Positions 36,931-46,957 of a stretch of 64,000 nucleotides of DNA are shown here, in pieces. A model generated the notes under the pieces. The model did no database searches, was not told the DNA's origin, and saw nothing but the letters and a program-made list of their open reading frames with translations. Source of the DNA: Micromussa lordhowensis (taxonomy: Eukaryota > Cnidaria > Anthozoa > Scleractinia > Lobophylliidae). The stretch covers positions 16,168,551 to 16,232,550 of the forward strand of contig OZ026598.1 in assembly GCA_964020085.1 (NCBI GenBank), given 5' to 3'. Both the position numbers and the translations under genes were made by a program. The first letter of the stretch is position 1; the number at the start of each line of letters is the position of its first letter.

Positions 36931-36977
36931 ATGGCGATAAGTGTATCATCTTGGTATAAACTGCTGTGGGGAGTTTT
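36931..36977 (+). pseudogene. Truncated third copy of a repeated first exon
   Basis: ATGGCGATAAGTGTATCATC, followed by TTGGTATAAACTGCTGTGGG, matches the start of the exons at 37196 and 43324. It breaks off before the splice donor, where a fragment of the gene family at 23826 begins. Confidence 0.5.
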
Positions 36978-36984
36978 AACGGTG

Positions 36985-37171
36985 CAGTTTTTAGAGTCTT
37001 GCCAGCAGTTCATAATAATCCTGATAAAAACAGCAAGTCAGTAGTATCACCATTAAACTTAATGGCTTCGACTTGCACAAAAAGCAATTAGAGTTAAAAT
37101 TCAATATCTTCAATAACCAATACTTTGATCCTGCTATCGTTGATAGTATACTCTTTTAGAGTCAACTCGTC
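36985..37171 (-). pseudogene. Fragment of small PDZ-tail gene (copy E of B)
   Basis: A copy of the last 26 codons and about 110 bases of 3' flank of the gene at 23826-24128. On the minus strand it reads DELTLKEYTINDSRIKVLVI, then EDIEF and stop at 37094-37096. The conserved threonine two residues before the end has become isoleucine, destroying the PDZ-ligand pattern. Similarity stops abruptly at 37172, next to the tandem duplication. Confidence 0.75.
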
Positions 37172-37186
37172 AAGTTGAGCAATTAT

Positions 37187-37686
37187 GCCGCTTCAATGGC
37201 GGGAGATGTATCATCTTGGTATGAACTGCTGTGGGGAAATTCCAGTCGTTGGCTTCAATTGCAAGGAGAAACGACAGGTAAGTTACTCGTAAATTAGTTT
37301 GTGCCCCAAATGTTGCAAACCAGCACTGATCATGTCCGAAGTCAGCCTTCGAGACTTAAAATAAATTGTCAAGTTTCAATCACGTTTACCTTAGATAGTT
37401 ATATTTTCAAACAGGTAGTTTGTCCTACATAAGTTAAAGTTTACAGCTCTCTTTTTTCGATAAAATGCTTCAAGAAATAATAATGAAGCGGAGAATGGTG
37501 AAAAAGCCGAATAAGTTGATTTGAAATAATCTCTTTGTATTTCTGTGAAGTTAGATAACTTGAAATGTGAAAACCGGACCGATGATTGGATCTTTTAAGG
37601 GTGCTTTATAACATCATCGTTCCGGTTGCTTGCGTTTGAAACGCTTTATAACTGATCGCAGACCATCGACGGAGGAGTTATTGGGT
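37187..37686 (+). repeat. Tandem duplication unit 1, left part
   Basis: About 500 bases nearly identical to 43316-43820, from CCGCTTCAATGGCGGGAGAT to GACGGAGGAGTTA. The rest of unit 1 resumes at 42331 after the inserted transposon. It includes an exon-like start at 37196-37277 (27 codons, MAGDVSSWYELLWGNSS) ending in an intact GTAAGT donor. Confidence 0.9.
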
Positions 37687-37793
37687 CATGGGCAGAAATT
37701 TTGGACAGTCAGCGGTTTATGACGCGGGCTCTGTTCCATACGCTTCGACCCTACTGAGTCTGCGCAGTTTGATTATGAAACAACGGGAAAGAA

Positions 37794-38711
37794 ATGACGA
37801 AAATTTCGTTTTATAAATCGCTGAATGATCTCAGTACCGCGGATTTTTACACGGAGAGAAAGAAAAAAGCATCTAGATTCTACGAGATCGAAAGAGTCGT
37901 TTCAAAAAGAGTCCATAAAGGAAAGGTAAGTGAATCTGCTTTGTTCTGAGTGTTTGATTGAAATGAATCTCTCTTTAATAAACGAATGCTCGTTTAATCC
38001 TGCTCAATCGTTGTTTTAGAATGAATACTTCATTAAATGGAAGGGCTACTCTAGCCTACAAAACTCCTGGGAGCCAGAGGAGAATTTAAACGCCTTTGCT
38101 TTGGGGTAAGTTCTTAGGTGTGATTAAGAGCTTTATAATAAAAAAAAAACAGCAACTAACAAACAAATAAAAAACAGGAGAAATCTCTTACATTGATTTT
38201 CTCTGTTGATATTTTTTTACCTGTATGTAATCATTTCTTATTTCATTTAAAAATTAAATTACTTTTTTTAAGATGAATATTTTTTCCTACCCTTAGGTCA
38301 TTCAACAACCCAAGACTCACACAGCAGGAGATTGCTGATGCCAGTGAGGGCCTTCACATTGGCATTTTAGAGCACTTAAAATCCAAGTCTCAATTACCCA
38401 CTGTCATTGCTTTTAAACACACTCATTTTAACTTTTTGTTCAAAGGCAAGGGACGGAAAAGCAATGACAGGGGGTACATCCTCCTTGAAAAACAGGATTT
38501 TTTAAGATGCCAATTTCCTAATGGGTGGTACAGGCTAATTGATAGTATAGGGGATGGGGTGCAAATTGACTTTCCTGTCAAGGTCAGAATGTTTTTGTCA
38601 TGGAGTCCAAAGTCTCATACCTTGACAGGGGAGTCAATGACGCCATGCCCACGATATAGGCCAGAAAAGTTGAGTATTTCTTTTTGCAAAGCAGCTTGTA
38701 GCCTGACATGA
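37794..38711 (+). CDS. Chromodomain protein of the transposon
   Basis: Three exons, 37794-37925, 38020-38105 and 38297-38711, with GTAAGT/GTAAG donors and TTTTAG/CCTTAG acceptors, give 210 residues. Residues about 29-72 are a chromodomain: FYEIERVVSKRVHKGKNEYF continues into IKWKGYSSLQNSWEPEENL. The aromatic positions expected for methyl-lysine binding (Y near the start, W of IKW, W of SWEPE) are present. The rest (GLHIGILEHLKSKSQLPTVI and onward) has no recognised domain. It starts 107 bases inside the left inverted repeat and faces the transposase-like gene, with 318 bases between the stops. Inference: it may tether the element's integration machinery to marked chromatin, as chromodomains do in some retroelement integrases. 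Confidence 0.75.
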
Positions 38712-39029
38712 GACAAGTGAAAGAAACCAAGACTTTATTTGATTCTGTTTGGTATTGTGTATTTCTTACAAAATAGAAAAAAATCTATATTTTTTTTAGT
38801 AGTTCATTACATATTGCCATATTGATATAAATTTTTTTATATTTACAACCTAGAAATGCATGCAGTATGCAGGCTGTTTTACAAATTGTTAAGTTAGCAT
38901 AAAGGACACAAGAGTATACCTCCTTTTTGACATCAAATGCCTGCTTTAATTTTCAGTGAAGCGATCGTCTACTGAAACCACCCTAAGTATATACATGTAT
39001 GTTACAACTCACTTAAGGTAAACTAAGTT

Positions 39030-41510
39030 TTACTCGAGTTCTTCAGGATCAAATGTTGTTTTTCTTTTCTTGCTCCTTGCCTCAAGGAGATCTTTTTCCC
39101 AGTATTCTGTATTAGATTTATGATAGGGTCTTTTCTCCCGATCTGATTTACGTAGTGCCCATTGTCTGGCTTCAACTTTTAGGACATCTGAGGCAGCATC
39201 CCATTTATTTGATTTACGCAGTACAATGTTTCTTGCATAATCATTATTTTTTTCTACACCTTGCCCTGTGAAAATTTTTACAGACTTGTGAGCCCTCAAG
39301 AACTTGGGGATATGAAACACCATGGCATGGATATAAGGTGTTATTCGTGCACGTTCATAGCCCTTTCTTTTGTTTCTTAGAGAAATAAAAAGGTTTACCC
39401 AGCTTTTAGCCTTTTCAAAAAAATCTGTAATTTGCCCATCTGAATTTTGACCACTTCCAATAAATGTATATAGTTCCCTAAAGTCTTCCCATATTTTCTT
39501 GACTGTATTTGAAGTTGGAGTCTGAACAACATTTAAAATTTTGCTTGGAAGTTCTCTTAAGAGTTGCTTTTTGTCATTACCAAGCAAACTTGTAAAATCA
39601 TAGGTACCTGATCCCTTTCCATCAGCATTGGTTTTCTCCCAGATATCAAAACTAACCCCACATGAGCGTACTGCAGCCTGCAACCTCTCTCGATGAACAC
39701 CTTTCTTTTCTCCCTTTTTCTTATTTATATCATCTCTCATGTCCCACTGTATTACATCCTCCAGTAAATTGTTTAGCAATACATCAACTACTCTAAGTAA
39801 AAGATGCAATTCATCCAGAATTACATGGTCTAACTCAATATTCAATAAAGGCTCATGTTCACAGCAATAATTTTCTTTGCTCTTTTTTGAGAATGCCTTT
39901 AGTTCTCTTAAGGTTCTTTGTAATGGTGGCTTATTGTAATAGTCTTCCTCATAGTTCATATCCCATCTCTTATCTTTATGAACTTTGCACCAGGCACAAG
40001 CATAGAATGAGGTGGCACCTTTAAGACCCAACATGATTAAAATGAATTTATAATCTCCCCCCAAAAAGAATTCAAGTGCTATTTCTTTCCCATTAATTGT
40101 GATTTTGTTCCCTGAATTTAGATCATTTATATCTGAAAAAACATTCGCAAATGACTCTTTGAGTGTTTCATATTTCTCTGAACCCTTGACAATGGCAATT
40201 GTATGATTTCCCCTCGCAGACATTAAATCACTGTTATTTTGCAACAGAGCAAAAGAAAGAATGATAAAACTAGTATTGCGAGTCATCCTCGCCCCATCCC
40301 CTGATATTTTGACTTTTACACTTTCATTTTCAAAATCAAATTCTGGATTTTGGTTAATGAAATCTTGCACTCTTTCATTGAGAAGTTCCTTGAATGAAAC
40401 TTCTGCACCCTCAGCTTTCCCAGGTGTGGATATAATATGGCACATGTCATTTAGCTGTGTTCGCCGTTGCTTGATAAGATAAGATTTTGGAAGATCATCA
40501 TTAAGCATGGAGAGCTCATGATAAAATGAGTCTCCTACACAAAATTTATCTAAAAGAAATAAAATTTGTTCCACTTTTTCCTTTTCCTCTTCTGAAAGGG
40601 AGCCAAGCCCTGTAGCAGTGTTCTCTTGTTGCTCAGCACTGGCCATTGTTGCATTGTGTTTGCTTCCAGTCTTGATTTCTTTCATGGCAATAGACTCGAC
40701 TTCCAGTCCAAAGGACTTAGCAAACCACAGTGCTGTCTGAGCTCTTGTCATGAAAGTCTTCAAAGTTCTTGACTTTTTCTTTGCCTCAGAAATGTCCTTT
40801 CCCTTGTAGTCTTGCTGAGCTCTCTGTATGAGTTCAATGTAATCGAGTAACTCTTTATTTGTGGTCTCAGCTTTTTCTACATCATTTTGAAGTGTTCTTA
40901 TCTCAGCTTGCATTTCCTGAAACATCACTCTCTTTTCTTCCTCCAAATTTGCATAGTTTGATTTCCACTCTTCTATTTCTTCATGCAGGGAAGTGTTCAA
41001 CTCCCTTAGCTGTTCATTTTCCCTCTCCAGCTCTGCCACTGATTGAACATGCCTCTCAAACACATGGAACTTTTTTATTTTCGAGTTCAGGGCTTGGCCC
41101 TTTCTCCCCCTGATCTGCCTGTATTGAGAATTCACAGAGGAAGCTAATTTTCGCAGGGATTCATTCAACTCTTTTCTCACTTCATCCGATTTTTTGATAG
41201 AAAACAGATTGTCAGGGATAATAAGCTCAAACAAGTCAGTGTAAGTCTTGTACTTTTTTCTCATACGTTGCTGAAATAGTTCCCATCTGATCGGACCTTC
41301 CGTTAACTCACCATCTACGTGTTCTTCTTCCTCTGCCTCTTCATTTTTGGGTTTATCAAGGAATTCATTCCAAGCTTTAAGCATGGGGAAAGGTATGTCA
41401 AAAGTAAATGCAACATTTTCTGCCATTGACTGTGAGACATATTTCAGCGAAGGAGGTTGTGGTGCCAATTTAGTATTAAATATATAGTCGGGAGGACGTA
41501 CGTCCGACAT
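39030..41510 (-). CDS. 826-residue transposase-like protein
   Basis: One uninterrupted exon. Residues about 30-170 are charged; 165-250 are a strong coiled coil (ELERENEQLRELNTSLHEEI). From about 395 follows a conserved catalytic-looking domain: VKISGDGARM (residue ~404), ALEFFLGGDYKFILIMLG (~486), a CAWC knuckle (~508), ELDHVILDELHLLLR, and near the C-terminus FTGQGVEKNNDYARN (~753). The D, D and E in these blocks are candidates for a DDE triad. The tail is basic (SKKRKTTFDPEELE). The motif set is familiar from repeat-borne proteins of cnidarians, but I cannot assign a named superfamily. Its integrity and its place between matched termini suggest a recently active element. Confidence 0.7.
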   Translation of the reverse strand: MSDVRPPDYIFNTKLAPQPPSLKYVSQSMAENVAFTFDIPFPMLKAWNEFLDKPKNEEAEEEEHVDGELTEGPIRWELFQQRMRKKYKTYTDLFELIIPDNLFSIKKSDEVRKELNESLRKLASSVNSQYRQIRGRKGQALNSKIKKFHVFERHVQSVAELERENEQLRELNTSLHEEIEEWKSNYANLEEEKRVMFQEMQAEIRTLQNDVEKAETTNKELLDYIELIQRAQQDYKGKDISEAKKKSRTLKTFMTRAQTALWFAKSFGLEVESIAMKEIKTGSKHNATMASAEQQENTATGLGSLSEEEKEKVEQILFLLDKFCVGDSFYHELSMLNDDLPKSYLIKQRRTQLNDMCHIISTPGKAEGAEVSFKELLNERVQDFINQNPEFDFENESVKVKISGDGARMTRNTSFIILSFALLQNNSDLMSARGNHTIAIVKGSEKYETLKESFANVFSDINDLNSGNKITINGKEIALEFFLGGDYKFILIMLGLKGATSFYACAWCKVHKDKRWDMNYEEDYYNKPPLQRTLRELKAFSKKSKENYCCEHEPLLNIELDHVILDELHLLLRVVDVLLNNLLEDVIQWDMRDDINKKKGEKKGVHRERLQAAVRSCGVSFDIWEKTNADGKGSGTYDFTSLLGNDKKQLLRELPSKILNVVQTPTSNTVKKIWEDFRELYTFIGSGQNSDGQITDFFEKAKSWVNLFISLRNKRKGYERARITPYIHAMVFHIPKFLRAHKSVKIFTGQGVEKNNDYARNIVLRKSNKWDAASDVLKVEARQWALRKSDREKRPYHKSNTEYWEKDLLEARSKKRKTTFDPEELE

Positions 41511-41841
41511 TGTAAATGCTTTAAATGATTACGAAACTGGAGAGTTAAGGTGTTTCATTTTTTTATTGCAAAATAGCAGATTAAGACCGGAAAGAAATGA
41601 GAAACTTGCATCACGTTCCTCAAATCGGAAGTCACGCAACTATGTCACGGAAAGGATGGCGTCACGGCAAACACAGTTATTGTTTAACATCACCCTTCAA
41701 CCAATCAGTTTTCTCTATTTCTATCATCTGACCGATGTAAACAAGCTAAGATACCAAGCCTCTGAAAGTAAAATGGCGTCGGAAACGACTTGTACGGGAA
41801 GAACCTTCGATCCAACTTCTACGATATCCTTTCTGCGTGAC

Positions 41842-42262
41842 TTACGGCAAAAATTCTTTTGGCGATGAATACCACAAATCTTCAACTTTTCGAGGATCAA
41901 AGAGAATGCCACATTCATTCCAAAAAGTGACACAAAATGAGAGATACGAGACCCCTGTTCGTAGCACGATGCTCGCAACTTACCAGCAGCGTCTTCTTTC
42001 TCGGATGTGCCGGGTCGAAGTTTGGCTATTTCAGCCAATTTACTGTGTTTGTATGGAAGAGCAATATGACTCTTATATGAGATTTGCGTAATTTGCTCGG
42101 GATCAAAGACGAAACGTGTGTGAACCTAGAAATTTCGTCCAAAGCAACAACTCGCAAACACGATAACACACCGATGCTCGCAGGTACGAAAATTATTTTC
42201 ATTTGGTTTAATTTTTTTAGTTTTAGTTTTTTCCCATACAAATCCTTAGAAGCTTCGGACAT
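41842..42262 (-). CDS. Small three-exon protein of the transposon, unknown
   Basis: Exons 42188-42262, 41984-42125 and 41842-41954 join in matching phases (0, then 1) to 109 residues. Exon 1 is basic (KKLKLKKLNQMK); exon 2 reads FVFDPEQITQISYKSHIALP and KLAEIAKLRPG; exon 3 has WNECGILFDPRKVEDLWYSS and ends at TAA. A GTAAGT donor overlaps that stop, so exons could alternatively continue towards the 826-residue frame, though I found no in-frame acceptor before its ATG. It lies just inside the right inverted repeat on the same strand as the transposase-like gene. No family recognised. Confidence 0.4.
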
Positions 42263-42330
42263 TTTTAAAGGGAATTAGAAAAAGCTCTGCGCATGCTTGG
42301 CCGCCATGATGTCCTAAATTTCTGCCCATG

Positions 42331-43315
42331 TAACAATTGTCATGTGACTTCGTCAAGTCTTGAGAGCTTCAACTTTCAGATTACTAATCATATTAATTAA
42401 ATTGCTTTTTCTCGTATAAAAAGGAGCCTCTTTCTTTTCATTAGAAAAATTATATCAATATTTTGGCATTTGCTACATGTTACTGCACCAGTATGGAGTC
42501 TTACCGCTAGTGAACTTATGGAATATTATGAATCAGTAACGGATCAATTTTAATATTGGAGATTTTGTCCCACTTTTATTGGAAGTATTAATTTTTTTTT
42601 TAGTGGAGTCGGTTCGTCATTTACTACAACTTCAGTGAATACAACAATGGATGCACTTTTTTTGTCGGAGTCTTTTTGTCGAGAGGACATTACAGTCTGC
42701 CTAGCTTAGCGATGGTAGAAACGCTAAAAATATATCTAACGTTACGTTCGTCGACTACTCAGTGAATCGATAACCAATCAACGGCAAAGAAATACGCGGA
42801 CTGCTAGTTCCATTACTGGAAGTAGTTTAATTAACCACCTGTTTTCTGTTTTAGGGTGAAGACTCTGCTGTTCAGTATGTGACATGTTGCGTGACATGCC
42901 CTTATTTGTCAAACCCTTATTTAGAGATTCCCGGATGTTTGAGAAGTGTAGTTCCCGCCATTAAAAAGAAAGATGACTTGTTTATCACAAGGTTTTTCCT
43001 TTTCTTCTGTATGTTAAGCGTCTCTGGCTTATTGGTACACAGTAGTTTTATGAAAATTATTCATGACATTTATCTGACGAAACGCTGTTCAAACTGAGCG
43101 ATATTTCTATCGAATCAAATAATTTTAAATAATCTAATTTGCAGTTGAATTTTATTCTGGAAAGATGCTCTTTTGACTGATACGGTAATGTGTATTTCTC
43201 AAGCACGATTTTTGATGACAGTCATCAAGAAAGTGTATTTCATCTTTCCAGCCAACATGCCCCGGTAAAAACAGTCACCTTCAATTGACCTCAAGTCTTG
43301 AGGTCACTGTCTAGA
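42331..43315 (+). repeat. Tandem duplication unit 1, right part
   Basis: Continuation of unit 1 after the transposon, matching 43821-44815 of unit 2. It carries a TATA box and a frame broken by substitutions and an extra T. It also keeps a 77-codon open stretch after TGTTTTAG at about 42855, ending TGA near 43097 (includes PYLSNPYLEIPGCLRSVVPA and a hydrophobic segment); most of that stretch is deleted in unit 2. Confidence 0.85.
42415..42422 (+). promoter_or_regulatory. TATA box, duplication unit 1
   Basis: CTCGTATAAAAAGGAGCC, identical in unit 2 (43913-43920). It lies about 80 bases before the ATG of a small frame that is broken in this unit. Confidence 0.5.
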
Positions 43316-43912
43316 CCGCTTCAATGGCGGGAGATGTATCATCTTGGTTTGAACTGCTGTGGGGAAAGTCCAGTCGTTGGCTTCAATTGCAAGGAGAAAC
43401 GACAGGAAAGTTACTCCGCGTAAATTAGTTTGTGTCCCAAATGCTGCAAACCAGCACTGATCATGTCAGTGCAAAGTCAGCCGTCGAGACTTGAAATAAA
43501 TTGTCAAGTTACGATCACGTTCACCTTAGATAGTTAAATTTTCAAACAGGTAGTTTGTCCTACATAAGTTAAAGTTTACAGCTCTCTTTTTTCGATAAAA
43601 TGCTTCAAGAAATAATTATGAAGCGGAGAATGGTGAAAAAGCCGAATAAGTTGATTTGAAATAATCTCTTTGTATTTCTGTGAAGTTAGATAACTTGAAA
43701 TGTGAAAACCGGACCGATGATTTGATCTTTTAAGGGTGCTATATAACATCATCGTTCCGGTTGCTTGCTTTTGAAACGCTTTATAACAGATCGCAGACCA
43801 TCGACGGAGGAGTTAGTAGGTTAACAATTGTCACGTGATTTCCTCAAATCTTGAGAGCCTCGCTTCAAAACTTTCAGATTACGAATCACATTAATTAAAT
43901 TGCTTTTTCTCG

Positions 43913-43920
43913 TATAAAAA
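43913..43920 (+). promoter_or_regulatory. TATA box, duplication unit 2
   Basis: TATAAAAA in CTCGTATAAAAAGGAGCC, about 75 bases upstream of ATG 43991. A minimal ATG-TAA occurs between them (GCTACATGTAAC), which could act as a one-codon upstream frame. Confidence 0.5.
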
Positions 43921-43990
43921 GGAGCCTCTTTCTTTTCATTAGAAAAATTATATCAATATTTTAGCATTTGCTACATGTAACTGCACCAGT

Positions 43991-44205
43991 ATGGAATTTA
44001 GCGCTAGTGAACTTATGGAATATTATGAATCAGTAACGGGATCAATTCTAATATTGGATATTTTGTCCCACTTTTATTGGAAGTATTAATTTGTTTTTAG
44101 TGGAGTCGATTCGTCATTTATTACAACTTTAGTGAATACAACAATGGATGCACTTTTTTTGTCGGAGTCTTTTGTCGAGAGGACATTACAGTCTGCCCAG
44201 CTTAG
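43991..44205 (+). CDS. Possible small two-exon gene, unknown
   Basis: Exon 1, 43991-44032, encodes MEFSASELMEYYES and stops at a GTAACG donor. Exon 2, 44101-44205, after TTTTTAG, encodes WSRFVIYYNFSEYNNGC and VGVFCREDITVCPA to a TAG, giving 48 residues. In unit 1 the same stretch differs at three sites before a frameshift, and in this frame all three are synonymous (Arg, Tyr, Phe). The donor is weak and the product short, so this remains a candidate. No family recognised. Confidence 0.25.
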
Positions 44206-44415
44206 CGATGGTAAAAACGCTAAAAATATATCTAACGTTACGTTTGTCGACTACTCAGTGAATCGATAACCAATCAACGGCAAAGAAATACGCTGACTGC
44301 TAGTTACATTACTGGAAGTAGTTTGTTCTCCCTTGGAAATTAATCCACCTGTTTTCTGTTTTAGGGTGAAGACTCGATCCGCTGTTCAGTAGTTTTATGA
44401 AAATTATTCATGACA

Positions 44416-44604
44416 GCGCGGCTCCAGGGGAGGTGAAATGGGTGAATTTTCACCCTCCCCCCTTTTTCTGAGCCCCCTTCTAATTATTCACCGGAAATCA
44501 ATTATGGCTGATGCACAGACCTCAAACACCTCAACCAGGCTTTGGTTCTATTACATTATGACAAAAATTCACCCCCCATTTCAAAATCCTGGATCCGCGT
44601 CTGG
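44416..44604. mobile_element. Short insertion, probable MITE
   Basis: Present only in duplication unit 2. The left end AGCGCGGCTCCAGG and the inverted right end CCAGACGCGGATCCAGG share CGG-x-TCCAGG. The insertion replaces about 28 bases of the parent sequence rather than simply adding to it. Includes CACCCTCCCCCCTTTTTCTG. Confidence 0.5.
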
Positions 44605-44815
44605 AGCGATATTTCTATCGAATCAAATAATTTTAAATGATCTAATTTGCAGTTGAATTTTATTCTGGAAAGGTGCTTATTTGAATACGGTAATGTGCAC
44701 GTGTATTTCTCAATCACGAATTTGATGGCAGTCATCAAGAAAATGTATTTCACCTTTCCAGCCAACATGCCCCGGTGAAAACAATCACCTTCAATTGGCC
44801 ACAGACATTCCATAG

Positions 44816-46957
44816 ACGATGAATTCCAATCATAACATCGATGATCATAACATCGATGATCTATCGAGTAGTCGAGGGATAAAAAAATTGCAGTTTATCA
44901 GATCAATAATATTTTACGAATCGAAGTGATATTGTGGGATAATCAACAGCTATTGAAATGACACTCCTATGTACTCCTAAACAATCCTCCATTCATTTCA
45001 TTTATTGATTTGTTTAGCATGTCTGAGTTATTTTGGATCTACACCGTGCAAGATGAGTAATGTTTTGGCAAACAACGTTGAGATACGCAGTTGCCACAAA
45101 AATGTTGCTCACTGCAAATGAGAGACAATCTGGGTGTAGCTGGAGCCTTATTTGACCCCAAAATAATCCACGCGAGATAACATTCCGTGATTTACAATCC
45201 TCGATTTGTTGGTTTGCAGTATGTCTAAAACAGAATTAATTCCCAGACAATAGCCTGGGTACTTTTCATAACCCAAACCGGAGAGTCATTTTTACGTCAG
45301 ACGGAACCCACAAAATGTGGCTTCTTGAATCTTCTTGAGGTTGCATTCGGTTGATCCACTTTTCCGCAAAGTAGTTCAATAATCTATGACGGATGAATAC
45401 CTTCCATCTTCTTCCTGACCATTATAAGCTTTTGACTACCCAGCTTAATAGCAGGCAATGTCTTCTTTATCTTAGGACCAATGACCGACAATTTTCAGAC
45501 TTAAAAGTAAAGCTAAGTATTCCGATAGAAATAATTCTTATTCCTTCTCGACAGCGTCTCTACGTTGGATGCACCAGCTCTATCTGGAACTATAGTGAAC
45601 AAACAAGATAATTAAAAACTGTATGGGACGGAAATGGGTTGACGATGACAGAATGGCAATAATCCTCTTTTTGACAGACTGAAAGTCATTCGAGCCACGC
45701 AAGGGAGAGTTTTAATAACCCTAAGCTCTAAGCTGGATTGTTTTTACTCAGTGTGTCTAGAGTACTACATGTACTCGGAATATTGTTAGTCCGCTTTCCT
45801 TTTCGGGAAGCATCGCTGGTTCCGTTTCAGAGTGGCAAAATGTCGTGAGGCGTCTTGACAATGTTTTTGTGGGAGAAAAGGAAGAGACAACACAGTGTTT
45901 TTTTGTCAATTGTTTGAATTTTCCCTTATGCAGTTATGGTCTACAGAACTGCAAACAGAAACAGGCCTATAGCGGAAACAGTATTATTACTGAAATGAAA
46001 TTTATATACAGACTGGCAAGTCCTGTGAATGTGTTTCTATGTGTAGTTTGTTTATTTACTTATTTGTTTTAAAAGTATTGTTGTTATTCTTTCAAGTTTG
46101 ACCTTCTGCCTTTTTTGAATCACCAACCTCGCAGTTACAACTAAACAATCTACAAAATGCATACTGACTGCGAAGACTTTCATCCAGCTGAAACTGTTAA
46201 AAAACTTTTCTTCAATAGCGATCCATGTTCTGGAAAAGGACAGAAACGTGTTCACCTTATAATATGATATGGGATTAATCGAGGAGTTACATAACGGACG
46301 TCTTATTATGATGATCAGATGATCAGGCCAATAAATTATAACTGAAAACCTGTTTAATTATCTGAGTGCTGCTTTAAGTTTCGCTTCAATTTGCTCTTTT
46401 CATCAGCTGCACTAGGCACCTTTAAAGATAAACGATCGGTTGTTGCTTGTGTTTAGACTCTGCGAAACGCTGTGTGCTTTAGAAGCAGAACGAAGCCATT
46501 TGTGCTATGAAGGGTCTGCTCTATCTGAGGGTTCTGCTCTGAACAAATATTTGTTCATCAAATATGCGCCAGATTTGTATCTTCATGTTCCAAGGTCGGC
46601 AACAAAATTACCTAATTAACTGCTTTTCAAACGTTAATTAATACGTTTTCTGAGAGAATTATGGTTTCTATTCAAGATGTTTATCATGGGCTACTATCCC
46701 TCATAACTTATTACTCCCCCAGGCTGTGTAAATTGTCGTGAGATGATAAGAAGTTACGAGTTTGGCCCAATGAAACGGCTAAAGACACATTACACAAACG
46801 TCAATACAAGGGTCTGTGACAATGCACTATAGCAACGAAGAAAGTTGTACCAATTTCGATTAGTTTTCTATATCTAATAAAATTTCCAATACATGTACAT
46901 GTATTTTTTTCTAGTTTTCTCAAATTTAGCCGTCTCGGTAATAGATCACGCCATAGT
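44816..46957. other. Intergenic stretch
   Basis: A 16-base tandem repeat (CATAACATCGATGATC twice) lies at about 44832-44863. Otherwise nothing is recognised. Open frames up to 75 codons lack domain signals. Confidence 0.45.

Larger units (their letters stand above)
37687..42330. mobile_element. 4.64-kb DNA transposon carrying three genes
   Basis: The left end CATGGGCAGAAATTTTGGAC is mirrored at the right by GTCCTAAATTTCTGCCCATG, a 21-base terminal inverted repeat with one mismatch. A shared TGCGCAG lies a little inside both ends. Unit 2 of the surrounding tandem duplication (43808-43835) reads straight through the site as GGTTAACAATTG. Unit 1 is split there as GGGT and TAACAATTG, so the borders are fixed by an empty paralogous site. 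No target duplication is seen beyond what CATG at the ends might hide. Inside are a chromodomain gene (+), an 826-residue transposase-like gene (-) and a small three-exon gene (-). Superfamily not recognised. Confidence 0.85.
43316..44815 (+). repeat. Tandem duplication unit 2 (empty site)
   Basis: About 1.5 kb directly repeating unit 1 without the transposon. Differences include loss of the exon donor (GAAAG for GTAAG at 43406), a deletion after 44395, and a 189-base insertion at 44416-44604. The junction GTAGGTTAACAATTG at 43815-43829 is the reference empty site for the transposon. Confidence 0.9.

Noticed and set aside
46570..46590. Minus-strand E-H-E-D-T-N-L resembling the PDZ-tail module
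   Set aside because: No stop codon follows and none of the upstream module is present. Coincidence.
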